From an uncultured Alphaproteobacteria bacterium (GTDB taxonomy: Bacteria; Pseudomonadota; Alphaproteobacteria; Paracaedibacterales; CAITNM01): a DNA stretch of 50,355 nucleotides. The DNA lies in assembly GCA_903893805.1 (NCBI GenBank), contig CAITNM010000034.1, positions 1 through 50,355 of the forward strand. The letters are read 5' to 3'. Positions within the stretch are counted from its first letter, which is position 1, and each line of letters begins with the position of its first letter. The notes beneath the pieces were generated by a model. That model searched no databases and was not told the DNA's origin. It saw nothing but the letters and a program-made list of their open reading frames with translations. A program made the position numbers and the translations under genes. Positions 37,923 to 46,608 of this stretch are shown one piece after another.

Positions 37923-38686
37923 CTTCCATTAATGCAAGTGTTTACATAATTTGTTGCAACGAAGAGCGCCATATTGGACGTTTACTTGATAACGTAAAAG
38001 AATTTAAAGAGGTTATTTTGGTTGATAGTGGCAGCACTGACCAAACTCTTTGCATTGCTGAAAAATTTCTAAACGTCACAATTTATCATCAGCCTTGGTT
38101 GGGATATGCCAAACAAAAAGCATTTGCATTGAGTAAGTGCACAAATATTTGGGTGCTTAATCTTGATGCAGATGAAAGGCTATCTGATGAATTAAAAAAA
38201 GATATTAAAAATGCAATTACTTTGAACAACTGCGATGCGTTGTCATGTCCATTAGCTGAGGTGTTTTTAGGAAAAACAGCTCATCCATTTTCTAAACATG
38301 CTGATAAAATTCGTTTTTTCAAAAAGACCCATGGTGAGTATAATTTAGATGTATTAGTTCATGAATCCATTTCTATAAAAGGAAAAATCAATTCAGCTAA
38401 GGGTGTGATCTATCATCACGGTCTTTCATCAATCGAAACAATGGTTCAAAAAAACAACCAATACTCAACGCTTGCAGCCTGCACTAAATTTGCAAGAAAG
38501 AAAAAATCTAATATTTTAAAGCTAGTTTTTAGTTTTTTCTGGGCATTTTTTCGGGCCTATTTTTTAAAACGTTTTTTTCTAAACGGTGTGCAGGGGTTTA
38601 TACATAGTATGTCGATTGGTTTTTATGCATTCCTTAAAGAGGCTAAATTGTATGAGTTAGAAGTGATGGAAAAATTAAGAGAATAA
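37919..38686 (+). CDS. Family 2 glycosyltransferase (WaaE/LgtF-like)
   Basis: A 255-residue GT-A glycosyltransferase. NASVYIICCNEERHIGRLLDN opens the nucleotide-sugar domain, VILVDSGSTDQT (about 34-45) is the conserved SGSTD loop, and NLDADERL supplies the D-x-D metal site. VLVHESISIKG is the usual later motif. The C-terminal 70 residues are basic and hydrophobic (FFWAFFRAYFLKRFFLNG), suited to membrane attachment. Relatives add glucose to LPS core heptose. It shares an ATGA overlap with the deacetylase upstream and ends 1 bp from the convergent SDR. Confidence 0.9.
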   Translation: MTSINASVYIICCNEERHIGRLLDNVKEFKEVILVDSGSTDQTLCIAEKFLNVTIYHQPWLGYAKQKAFALSKCTNIWVLNLDADERLSDELKKDIKNAITLNNCDALSCPLAEVFLGKTAHPFSKHADKIRFFKKTHGEYNLDVLVHESISIKGKINSAKGVIYHHGLSSIETMVQKNNQYSTLAACTKFARKKKSNILKLVFSFFWAFFRAYFLKRFFLNGVQGFIHSMSIGFYAFLKEAKLYELEVMEKLRE

Positions 38687-38687
38687 G

Positions 38688-39613
38688 CTACAAAACCTTT
38701 TTCAAAATCTTGTCTACAATCCGACCTGGCAGCCAGTTTAACAATCTTGTTACAACACTATAAAACAAAGAGGGCTCCATAGTATATTGACCTTTTAGGG
38801 TATGTTCTACCATGTATTTTGCCAATTTTTCCGCAGACCAGGTGAAAGGGACATTTCCTTTAAGCCCTTTTGTGGCAATAGGTCCTGGATAAACAATTAA
38901 GAAACGTAGGCATGTATCAAAGTAGCTTCTTTGTAAGCTTTCAAAAGTTTTTGTGATAGCTGCCTTTGATGCAGAATATGCGGCACTTCCTGGAGGCGCA
39001 AAAAATACATTAACAGAGCTCGTTAATACAAAAGTAGTTGGTTTTTCCTTTAAATTTAAATATTCTGCCCATTCCTCAATCCAACCAAGAACACCGAAGT
39101 AGTTGATGACCATCATTTTATGATGATGTGCAGCTTCAATTTTCCTTGGATTTTCAGCAGCTTCTTCACCTGCAAGGCCAGCATTTAGAAAAAATAGGTT
39201 TGGGAAATAATTCTTTTTCTTAAGGTTGTTGGATACATTTTTGATTGCATTTTCATCTGATACATCACAGACAATTGGTAAAAATGAGTCAGGAAATTCG
39301 TTGGCTAGTGTAGTGAGTTTATCTAGTGAACGTGCCACTCCAATTATTAACCAATTTTTTTAATCATTTCTCGAGATAGCGCTTCCCCAATGCCAGATGA
39401 AGCACCTGTGATTAGGCATATTCGCTTATTGTAACCTTTAATATTGCTCGAAAAATCTGCTCCTGACGCTTGTCCTATGGATGGCACATTTAAAGATTTT
39501 GCTGAACTCTCTTGTGTTTGTGATAACGACGCAGAAAGCGTACCAGGCATAAGTGTAAAAATTAGTAAAATTATTTTCATAGTGACTGAGAAAAAGAAAC
39601 GGAAATAAATCAT
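38688..39613 (-). pseudogene. Short-chain dehydrogenase split by a frameshift in an A7 run
   Basis: The upstream part (39613 to 39347) encodes an export-like leader (MKIILLIFTLMPGTLSAS) and the nucleotide loop LITGASSGIGEALS. It stops in IKKIG. One base away, the same family sequence continues as KNWLIIGVARSLDKL, then LNAGLAG, the active Ser in TSSVNVFF and Y-S-A-S-K (catalytic Tyr and Lys), to the stop at 38688. One missing A in the seven-base run 39355-39361 explains the break. The rest is intact, so this could be a recent mutation, an assembly error or a slippage-decoded gene. Its start overlaps the GNAT stop in ATGA. Confidence 0.82.
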
Positions 39614-40083
39614 ACTTCTTTCCTTAAATATAACTTAGCCATAGGTCCATCGTTCTTATAGCCTAGTGCTTTATAGAATTCATGTGATCCGTCTTTTTCA
39701 CGTCTAAGTCCTGATGTCAGGTCAATAATGCACGGGCTCAATGTTTTTGCAATGTCTTCTACAAAATTCATCAAATTTTTCCCGATGCCTTGGTTACGAT
39801 ATTGCTCGTTCACAATTAGACTTTCAATACGAATTCTTGTTGCTGTAGATACAAAATTTATTGATTTTGACCACGCAACCAAGCCTATTATTGTTTGGGA
39901 TTCTTCAGCAACGGCAATACCATAGCCTTCCTTACTCGTAAATATTTCAAGACGTTTTTCAAAGTCTTGTGTGTTTTGTGAATAACCTAATTGTTCCATT
40001 AATGGTAAAAGACCGCGCACATCAATTGTTGTAGCGATGCGAATAATTATTTCTTCACTCATAGTTTTTTTCTCGATAATCAT
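39610..40083 (-). CDS. GNAT-family N-acetyltransferase
   Basis: A 157-residue acetyl-CoA-dependent acetyltransferase. IRIATTIDVRGLLPLMEQLGY begins the fold, ESLIVNEQYRNQGIGKNLMNF (about 86-106) carries the acetyl-CoA pyrophosphate loop R-x-x-G-I-G, and SHEFYKALGYKNDG is the usual last motif. The substrate is unknown; single-domain members act on amines, amino acids or drugs. The ATG at 40083 overlaps the upstream kinase stop in ATGA, and its own stop overlaps the SDR start the same way. Internal ATG 40062 is an alternative start. Confidence 0.88.
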   Translation of the reverse strand: MIIEKKTMSEEIIIRIATTIDVRGLLPLMEQLGYSQNTQDFEKRLEIFTSKEGYGIAVAEESQTIIGLVAWSKSINFVSTATRIRIESLIVNEQYRNQGIGKNLMNFVEDIAKTLSPCIIDLTSGLRREKDGSHEFYKALGYKNDGPMAKLYLRKEV

Positions 40084-40610
40084 CTGGAAAATTCACTATT
40101 CACAAAAGACAGCTCAATATTTCGCAAATCACGGTCATTGCTTATCTTCACGAATTTAGTATTTGGGTATTTTTTACGTAAATACGCTATAGGTTTTTCA
40201 ACACGTTGATCAAAAGTCCACATGTATTTCAGTAGTTTTAAGCTTGCTTTTTCAGGGCAGCTGTCTGCACGATCATCAATTTCTATGTTCTTATCAAAAA
40301 TTCTTTTGAATACGCGAATGTAGCAAAGCCATCGTGGATAATTTAAATATAAAACCAAATCGGCTCTAATGTAGCGCATCTCAAGTGATTTGATGCTATT
40401 GCCATCAATGATCCAGGAAGCTGTATCAACAATTGATTGCTGGATATCTAAAAATTCTTGGGTGTCTCGTTCAATCCAATTTTTGGTGAAGAAATGCTTA
40501 TCCAAGTGATGCAGCGGCAGTCCAGTTATTTTGTGCAGAGCATTTGCAAATGTTGATTTTCCATTACCAGGACGTCCGAAAAGCATAATTCTTGATGGCT
40601 TATTTTTCAT
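40080..40610 (-). CDS. P-loop kinase-like protein (FlaR/adenylate kinase-related)
   Basis: A 176-residue P-loop NTPase. Walker A GRPGNGKST is at about 12-20, LPLHHLDKHFFTKNW at about 31-45 is the LD-x-x-x-W element of the FlaR topology-modulation family, and WIIDGNS is the next conserved block. A lid-like region has RWLCYIRVFKRIF. Relatives are annotated from flagellar/DNA topology phenotypes, but their chemistry is not settled. It heads a coupled set with the GNAT and the broken SDR and lies 34 bp after era. Confidence 0.83.
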   Translation of the reverse strand: MKNKPSRIMLFGRPGNGKSTFANALHKITGLPLHHLDKHFFTKNWIERDTQEFLDIQQSIVDTASWIIDGNSIKSLEMRYIRADLVLYLNYPRWLCYIRVFKRIFDKNIEIDDRADSCPEKASLKLLKYMWTFDQRVEKPIAYLRKKYPNTKFVKISNDRDLRNIELSFVNSEFSR

Positions 40611-40644
40611 TTTTGCACCACAAACTTATAAGCTTATCGTAAAA

Positions 40645-41520
40645 TTAAACCCCTATACCAAAAGCTCGTAACGCCCATGATCGTTCTTGCCAATCTTCTT
40701 CAACTTTTACAAACAGCTTTAAGTGAACGCGGCGCTCAAGTTGAGTTTCAAGTTCTGTTCGGGCTGCCTGTCCAATATTTTTCAATGTTTGCCCGCCCTT
40801 GCCTAGCACAATTCCCTTATGATTATCCCGGGAAACAACAATAGCTTGGCTAATTTTTACCGAACCATTATCAAATTCTTCCCAGCTTTCGGATTCCACA
40901 AATATGTTATAAGGAACTTCTTGGTGTAACTGCAGAAAAACTTGCTCACGCGTTACTTCAGCGGCCCAGGATCGCACAGGAATGTTGGTTATTTGATCTT
41001 CAGGATATAGCCACGGACCATCTGGCATAATGCCGCACAAATGCTTAGCCAAGTCATCTACACCATCGCTGTGGAGGGCGCTAATCATAAATATGCATTT
41101 AACATTTTCAAAAGAATTAACCGAGTTTGCCATTTTTAAAAGCTTATCTTTATCGATTAAATCAATTTTATTAAGGCAAACGATCAGACCTTTTTTGTGT
41201 TGTTGGCACAGTTGTTGAGCTAATGGCATGTTGGGCTTTGTAACATCAATAACTAAAATATTTGCATCAGAATCAGCACTGGCGTCAAAAGCTTCTTTGA
41301 CCATAGCTATATCAAGTTTCTTTTTAGCTTCGAAAATTCCCGGTGTATCTACCAAGATAAGTTGGCAATTATCTTTAAGGGCAATCCCCATGATTCGACT
41401 GCGCGTGGTTTGAACTTTTGGTGAAACAATTGAGACTTTTTGCCCAACCAACTGATTTACAAGAGTGGATTTTCCCGCATTAGGGGCGCCTAGAATAGCA
41501 ATAAAGCCGCATTTTTCCAT
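40645..41520 (-). CDS. era: GTPase Era
   Basis: A 291-residue GTPase that binds the 3' end of 16S rRNA and assists 30S maturation. G1 GAPNAGKST (about 11-19), switch VQTTRSRIMG, G3 DTPGIF and G4 NKIDLID are intact. The C-terminal KH domain contains GIVLGKGGQTLKNIGQAAR. Length is typical. The usual rnc upstream and recO downstream are missing here, so the common rnc-era-recO cluster is broken. Confidence 0.97.
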   Translation of the reverse strand: MEKCGFIAILGAPNAGKSTLVNQLVGQKVSIVSPKVQTTRSRIMGIALKDNCQLILVDTPGIFEAKKKLDIAMVKEAFDASADSDANILVIDVTKPNMPLAQQLCQQHKKGLIVCLNKIDLIDKDKLLKMANSVNSFENVKCIFMISALHSDGVDDLAKHLCGIMPDGPWLYPEDQITNIPVRSWAAEVTREQVFLQLHQEVPYNIFVESESWEEFDNGSVKISQAIVVSRDNHKGIVLGKGGQTLKNIGQAARTELETQLERRVHLKLFVKVEEDWQERSWALRAFGIGV

Positions 41521-41610
41521 GGATTGGTTTTCATTATTATTTGTTACACGTCACCATAGCTGATGTTGTCCTAATATGCCAAAAGGATTGTGGTAAATGT
41601 CTAAAAACTA

Positions 41611-42183
41611 CTACTTAATATTTTTTCGAGAAACATTCAAGCAAACATTTCCACTGAAACACATAACGTTGCTCCCCGTTTGGATTTCATAGGACTTTGC
41701 AGTAATTGTATTGTCCTGATGGCAAGCTTCTACGCCCCGATTGCCGCTAATATCTTGTGTTTGTGTGTTGAGGACCGCATGTTCAGTTGTTGCCTTAAGT
41801 CCTGAGTGGTGGTCAAAACTAACTTTCTCAGAAAAATGCACTTCGCGGTTTGCTTCATAGTAAGATGCTTGAGCTGATTTTAGTGAAGCTGGCCCCTCTG
41901 GTTTTTCAAAAGTACCAACTGGGTTGTTCAATGTTATTTTGTCATTACATTGAATCGCCTCATTAGCATTAACAAATAGGCGTGCTTGTGTTTGTGGATT
42001 ATGCGATACCATTTTGAGCATCTTAGCTTGAGTTTTTTCAGATTCTTTAACAGGCATTTCTTTTGTAGAAATAGCCTCTTGAACGATACCTTCCGATGAT
42101 CCTTCAGTTAGAAAAACTAAACTTGTACCTATTATAGCTACCGGAAAAAAATACCGGAACACGCGATTAGTTTTGCGGCGCAT
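41611..42183 (-). CDS. lptC: LPS export protein LptC-like
   Basis: A 190-residue protein with an N-terminal membrane anchor (RYFFPVAIIGTSLVFL, about 10-25) and a periplasmic beta-jellyroll typical of LptC: VNANEAIQCNDKITLNNPVG, then SFDHHSGLKATTEHAVLNTQ and a closing CFSGNVCLNV. LptC relays LPS from the LptBFG transporter to LptA. The match is by layout and pattern rather than strict motifs, since LptC is poorly conserved. No lptA or lptB follows in the window. It is separated from era by 90 bp. Confidence 0.78.
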   Translation of the reverse strand: MRRKTNRVFRYFFPVAIIGTSLVFLTEGSSEGIVQEAISTKEMPVKESEKTQAKMLKMVSHNPQTQARLFVNANEAIQCNDKITLNNPVGTFEKPEGPASLKSAQASYYEANREVHFSEKVSFDHHSGLKATTEHAVLNTQTQDISGNRGVEACHQDNTITAKSYEIQTGSNVMCFSGNVCLNVSRKNIK

Positions 42184-42246
42184 ATATCCTCAAAAAACTG
42201 ACTCAGCCAATGATAACGTAAATAAATTAATAAAGCCCTAAAAAGG

Positions 42247-42331
42247 TGGTGCCCCCGGGGAGACTCGAACTCCCACGTCCTAGGACAACAGATTTTGAGT
42301 CTGCCGCGTCTACCAGTTCCACCACAGGGGC
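42247..42331 (-). tRNA. tRNA-Leu (CAA)
   Basis: An 85-nt cloverleaf with encoded CCA. The acceptor GCCCCTG pairs with CGGGGGC-type 3' sequence, the anticodon loop is CTCAAAA (anticodon CAA), and a long variable arm (TCCTAGGACGTG) marks a class II tRNA. The T arm reads GGGAGTTCGAGTCTCCC. It lies alone between lptC and a divergent GST gene. Confidence 0.95.
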
Positions 42332-42443
42332 GCTAGGTGATAATACTCGTTTTTTAAAAATCGTCAAAGAAAATTTCAAAGAAGATTGAATGATTTTTAA
42401 AACACGCTTTACAATTACTGAAGCTTTAAGCTAAAACCTTAGA

Positions 42444-43130
42444 ATGCGTGTGCTTCATTATTATCCATTGTGTCCATACTCTCGCAAGGTGCGTTTGTGC
42501 CTTGCAGAGAAAAAATTGGATTTTTCTCAGGAAATTGAAAATTTTTGGGAAAAAAAACCAGAGCTGACAAACCTCAATCCCTTGGGGCATGTACCAGTGT
42601 TAGTTGATTTAAACGGATCAGTTCTAACAGACAGCACAGCGATTGTAGAATATTTGGAAGAAGCGTACCCAGACCGCAAGCTATACCCAGAAGAGCTTTT
42701 GGCTCGCGCAGAAACTCGCAGGCTTATGGCTTGGTTTGATACACGATTTGCTCAAGAAGTAAGTTTAGTCATTTTGTGGGAAAAAGTTATTAAGCGCATG
42801 GCTGCAAAAAATATGGGGCAATCGAGTGTTGGTCCAGATTCAAACCTTATTCGCAATACTAAAACTATTATGACAAATCACCTTGAGTATTTGGCTTGGT
42901 TGGTAGATCGGCGAAATTGGCTTGCTGGTGATCATTTCACAGTTGCTGATATTACAGCAGCTGCTCATATTTCTGTGGTTGATTACTTTGGTGATATTAA
43001 CTGGGAAAAATTTGAATCAGTCAAAAACTGGTTTATGCGAATTAAGTCACGACCCAGCTATCGCGGGTTTTTCAATGATAGAGTTCCAGCTATCGCTCCA
43101 GCTCCACATTATGCGGAACTGGATTTTTAG
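42444..43130 (+). CDS. Glutathione S-transferase family protein
   Basis: A 228-residue GST. The N-terminal thioredoxin-like domain has LHYYPLCPYSRKVRLCLAEK (about 4-23) with C-P-Y-S at the active site, GHVPVLVDLNGSVLTDSTAI with the cis-proline and glutathione-binding Ser, and EYLEEAYPDRKLYPE. The C-terminal helical domain includes WLAGDHFTVADITAAAHI. Members detoxify electrophiles or act in redox metabolism; the substrate is unknown. It diverges from tRNA-Leu and its end lies 4 bp from convergent comEC. Confidence 0.92.
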   Translation: MRVLHYYPLCPYSRKVRLCLAEKKLDFSQEIENFWEKKPELTNLNPLGHVPVLVDLNGSVLTDSTAIVEYLEEAYPDRKLYPEELLARAETRRLMAWFDTRFAQEVSLVILWEKVIKRMAAKNMGQSSVGPDSNLIRNTKTIMTNHLEYLAWLVDRRNWLAGDHFTVADITAAAHISVVDYFGDINWEKFESVKNWFMRIKSRPSYRGFFNDRVPAIAPAPHYAELDF

Positions 43131-43134
43131 TGCT

Positions 43135-45198
43135 TTATTTCTTTTCATAAAAAGAAACACACCACGGCCTAGACCCGAAATAAGTTTTTAAAAAGCAAAA
43201 TCGCAAGGGGTTCTTGTGCACAGCCACTCCACCTTCGTATTGAATGATATTTCTATCAATTACTTTTTCAATGCGAAATCCGTGTCTTTTTAAGGTGCGT
43301 TCACATCCAAAGGTAATAACTGCATCGACCTGAGCACCTTCATCAATAGTTTCGTGTAAATATTCTATGCCATTTTTTGGTGAGGTGATTAAAACTAGGT
43401 TGGGGGTTTCGAAGTGGTGATATTCTTGATCCCAAGTTTGCCGCTGACTAATTCCCCATTCTTGTGCCCAAGCATCAACCGTGAAAGTATTTCTTTTAGC
43501 ATCAGAAACATACACAACATTGTCTTGCTGATAGGCCATCACATCATTTTGCTGGCTGATATAGGCAATTGGAAGTTCAAAGATTCTCCATAATATAATT
43601 CCCAAAATTATGGGAATCACTCCAAACCAGCGCCATGATTTTTTCCATAAACATAGCCACAACATGCCAAAGCTAAATGTGACCAAGGCATAAGCTGGAA
43701 CAGCTTTAACCTGTACTGCAGCACCAGGGAGCAGGGCTGTTTCCTGAGCAATTAAGCACAGCAACATCAAGCTTTTTTCCCACAACCAAAAAAGAATATC
43801 GCTACCACCAAAAGAGAGGGAAAATACGCTAAAGAGCCCCAAAGGCATCACAGCAAATCCTACCAAGGGAATAGCGAGCAAATTTCCCAAAATTGCTTGA
43901 GCGGTAAACCGTTGAAAAAATGCCATACTAAATGGTGTTGTTGCGAGTGACGCGATGAGTGTCGTCATAAAAATCCCAAAAATTCCCCACAAAATCTTCT
44001 TGAGTCCTAAAAAATTGCTAGAGTTTTGAAAGACTTTTTCTTGTAAGCTTGACCAGGCTGATTCATAAAATGCCAACAATCCAAGTACTGCTGCAAATGA
44101 AAGCTGAAAACTTGCAGACAGTAAACTTTCAGGGGAGAACAAAAGGACCACAATGGCAGCCAGAGCCAGACTGCGCATGGAAAATGCAGTGCGATCTAAG
44201 CATACTGCCAGCATTGCGAGAGTTATCATAATAAACGATCTCTGTACTGGAATGCCAAAATTGGCAACAGCCATGTAAAACATACTGGCAATAACTGCCA
44301 GACAAGCTGAAACTTTTTTTACAGAAAATGCCATAGAAAAAGCAGGCCATAGACACATTAATCGCCGTAACAGCAAAAATACAAGACCTGCAACTAAGCT
44401 TAAATGCAAACCTGAAATCGCTAGAACATGGGCGAGACCAGCATCAGCAAATGCTTGACGTAATTTATGAGAAATATAACTACGATCTCCAGTTACTAGC
44501 GCAGAAGCTATGGCGCCATATGGTTCTTTTAAATGTGACAACAAATTCTGTGTAAGAGTGTGGCGATACTGTGCAAATGGTTTTGCTTTAGCTTTTTCAT
44601 GATTCAAAAAATCATTCACGCGCGCAGTTCCTCCAATACCTTGAAGGTAAGCGGCTCGTCGTGCAAAATATCCATGTAAACTGCTTGGCATAGGAATAGG
44701 GTAAATACTGGCTATAACATTAATCTGATCATGAATTTGTAATTCTTGAGCGAGCTCTCCTGCAATATTCAGACGAAGCCTCGCAGAATATGCTGCATCA
44801 TTGATTATTACTTGATCTAATATAATTCTGTAGGTGCCATCATCTTTATAAGGATGATTTTCAATAGACTGTATTCTTCCAGTAATATCTGCATTTTCCT
44901 GGGTCATATTAAACATTTGTGTGCTGTTAAAATGTACCCGCATACCAATGATGCAAAAGCCAACACAAAATCCAGCGATAACATAGGCTATCAACCCGAA
45001 GTTAGGATGTTTGTATGTGTGCAGTATTGTGGTAGCCCCTAAAAGAAATAGGGAAAGATAAGTGAAAAAACCAGGTTCGTTGCTTAAAGTGAAATAAGTG
45101 CCAATACCAAAAATTAATCCCACTGGAATCCAGTGAACCCAGCGTGTTTGTTCAGAAAAATAGCTGGATAAGAATCTTGAGCTTAAATCTTTAAGCAC
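43135..45198 (-). CDS. comEC: ComEC/Rec2-family DNA uptake channel
   Basis: A 687-residue polytopic inner-membrane protein of natural transformation. A hydrophobic N-terminal region with a soluble DUF4131-like/OB part (about 85-195) precedes the competence core: DAGLAHVLAISGLHLSLVAGL (about 250-270), VQRSFIMITLAML and a string of segments to about 535. A C-terminal soluble domain follows but lacks the full metallo-beta-lactamase motif, as in other alphaproteobacteria. The start is GTG. Other com genes are not in the window. xseB ends 12 bp upstream. Confidence 0.93.
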   Translation of the reverse strand: MLKDLSSRFLSSYFSEQTRWVHWIPVGLIFGIGTYFTLSNEPGFFTYLSLFLLGATTILHTYKHPNFGLIAYVIAGFCVGFCIIGMRVHFNSTQMFNMTQENADITGRIQSIENHPYKDDGTYRIILDQVIINDAAYSARLRLNIAGELAQELQIHDQINVIASIYPIPMPSSLHGYFARRAAYLQGIGGTARVNDFLNHEKAKAKPFAQYRHTLTQNLLSHLKEPYGAIASALVTGDRSYISHKLRQAFADAGLAHVLAISGLHLSLVAGLVFLLLRRLMCLWPAFSMAFSVKKVSACLAVIASMFYMAVANFGIPVQRSFIMITLAMLAVCLDRTAFSMRSLALAAIVVLLFSPESLLSASFQLSFAAVLGLLAFYESAWSSLQEKVFQNSSNFLGLKKILWGIFGIFMTTLIASLATTPFSMAFFQRFTAQAILGNLLAIPLVGFAVMPLGLFSVFSLSFGGSDILFWLWEKSLMLLCLIAQETALLPGAAVQVKAVPAYALVTFSFGMLWLCLWKKSWRWFGVIPIILGIILWRIFELPIAYISQQNDVMAYQQDNVVYVSDAKRNTFTVDAWAQEWGISQRQTWDQEYHHFETPNLVLITSPKNGIEYLHETIDEGAQVDAVITFGCERTLKRHGFRIEKVIDRNIIQYEGGVAVHKNPLRFCFLKTYFGSRPWCVSFYEKK

Positions 45199-45210
45199 CT
45201 TTGAGTGTCC

Positions 45211-45456
45211 CTAAAATGCTGCTTCTTCGTTTAAGAACGGTTTCATGGAAACAGTTCCATCAGAATTTTCAAGGATCTGCTCAACTTTTAAGCGCGCATT
45301 TTTAAGTTTGGTATCGCAATGATTTTTCAAACCAATTCCGCGTTCAAATGTTTTGATTGCTTCGTCTAAAGGGCATTTTCCTTCTTCTAAGCGACGCACC
45401 AAAGACTCTAATTCCCCTAAGGCTTCTTCAAAACTTAATTTTTCAATTGTTTGCAT
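45211..45456 (-). CDS. xseB: Exodeoxyribonuclease VII small subunit
   Basis: An 81-residue subunit that with XseA degrades single-stranded DNA. IEKLSFEEALGELESLVRRLEEGK and LDEAIKTFERGIGLKNHCDTKL cover the family's two helices; the tail is short and acidic. Length is standard. It precedes comEC by 12 bp on the same strand and is likely co-transcribed. XseA is not in the window. Confidence 0.95.
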   Translation of the reverse strand: MQTIEKLSFEEALGELESLVRRLEEGKCPLDEAIKTFERGIGLKNHCDTKLKNARLKVEQILENSDGTVSMKPFLNEEAAF

Positions 45457-45555
45457 AACCTTGTGTGAGTTTTTTCGTCAATGATTTTACTTAGCCTAAA
45501 TCAGCACTAAAACTCAAGAATATTTTCATACTAGTGAGTATTTCGGAGCACTGTT

Positions 45556-46017
45556 TTAAGTGGACTTTCTTATTTTTCCTGATATTGCATCAATGACACC
45601 GTGGATGAATGAAACATCTTTTTTTTCAAGGAATCCTTTAGCGACCTCAATATATTCATTGATAACAACTGGTGTAGGTACAGCGGGTACGTAGGTTAGT
45701 TCATAGATAGCGCAACGAAGTACCGATCTACTTAGGCTTGGTAGCCGTTCAATTTTCCATTGTTCTGTAAGGTGCTCAGCTATTTGTTGGTCAAAAATAG
45801 ATAAATCGTTTGCCAAAAAATTTGTAATATCAGTGAAAAACTCAAGATCAGGTTCGGTTGTGCCTTTTACATCGTCATTAAAGCGGGCTTGTAAGAACTG
45901 ACGAACAACGTCTTGCCTATCGTCAGGATTTTGCTCCATCTGATAAACAGCTTGAACCGCTGCCACACGCGATAAATGACGTGCGCTACCGTAAATTTTC
46001 TGATTTTTTTCAAACAC
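45556..46017 (-). CDS. nusB: Transcription antitermination factor NusB
   Basis: A 153-residue helical protein that with NusE/S10 binds boxA RNA to prevent early termination in rRNA operons. ARHLSRVAAVQAVYQMEQNP at the N-terminus, RLPSLSRSVLRCAIYEL in the centre and VVINEYIEVAKGFLEKKDVSFIHGVIDAI near the end are characteristic. The start is GTG, 3 bp after the ribH-like stop; ribH-nusB adjacency is conserved in bacteria. Length is normal. Confidence 0.94.
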   Translation of the reverse strand: MFEKNQKIYGSARHLSRVAAVQAVYQMEQNPDDRQDVVRQFLQARFNDDVKGTTEPDLEFFTDITNFLANDLSIFDQQIAEHLTEQWKIERLPSLSRSVLRCAIYELTYVPAVPTPVVINEYIEVAKGFLEKKDVSFIHGVIDAISGKIRKST

Positions 46018-46020
46018 TGT

Positions 46021-46491
46021 TTATGCTGCTGCTGCGAACGGAGGATTAAGAAGTTGGTGGCGAAGCATCATAAGATTTACCAATGACTGTACCGCCAGTT
46101 GAATTTTAGAAACGTAACGGGTTGCCGCGTGGCTTAAGTCATTGCCTTCTTTTTCAAAAACTAAAACGCTTGAAAAAGGTAATCCAGCATCGGTTGCTAG
46201 CTTAAGTACTGCATCCCAAACACAATGGTGATTTTCTTCTGCCACATCTCCCTTGTAATTTAGACCAAGAACTAAATACCCATCTGGCACTCTAATATTT
46301 GTATTTTCAGAAGGATGAGCTGTGTCTAAAAGCATACGCAAAGCAATTGGAAGATCTGCGCTATGAGGAACAGTGACACGACTAAAAGTTATGCCTTGTT
46401 GTGTCAACGCACCAACGGCAACATTATACCATTGCTCAGTAATATCAGGAAAACGTCGGCTTTCTAAAATTACTACATGGGGTTGGTGCAT
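46021..46491 (-). CDS. ribH: Divergent 6,7-dimethyl-8-ribityllumazine synthase (RibH-like)
   Basis: About 156 residues, starting at ATG 46491 after AGAGGA. HVVILESRRFPDITEQW aligns with the family start, VTVPHSADLPIALRML with P-G-x-x-E-I-P, and DGYLVLGLNYKGD with the strand before the catalytic loop. The usual R-G-x-T-x-H is replaced by KGDVAEENHH, a lengthened loop with shifted histidines, and the E-N-x-E-Q region reads EKEGNDLSHAATR. The position before nusB supports RibH. Function may be altered or still active; no other riboflavin genes are in the window. Confidence 0.75.
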   Translation of the reverse strand: MHQPHVVILESRRFPDITEQWYNVAVGALTQQGITFSRVTVPHSADLPIALRMLLDTAHPSENTNIRVPDGYLVLGLNYKGDVAEENHHCVWDAVLKLATDAGLPFSSVLVFEKEGNDLSHAATRYVSKIQLAVQSLVNLMMLRHQLLNPPFAAAA

Positions 46492-46608
46492 ATAATCCTC
46501 TGACTCTACAAGTAACTGCACAATACCTAACTCTGGTTTGCTTAGTCAATGGTTGTGTTTTGAGGGGGATTTGCGGCATCTGCTATATCTGGTTGCGTTG
46601 GTTTTTTC

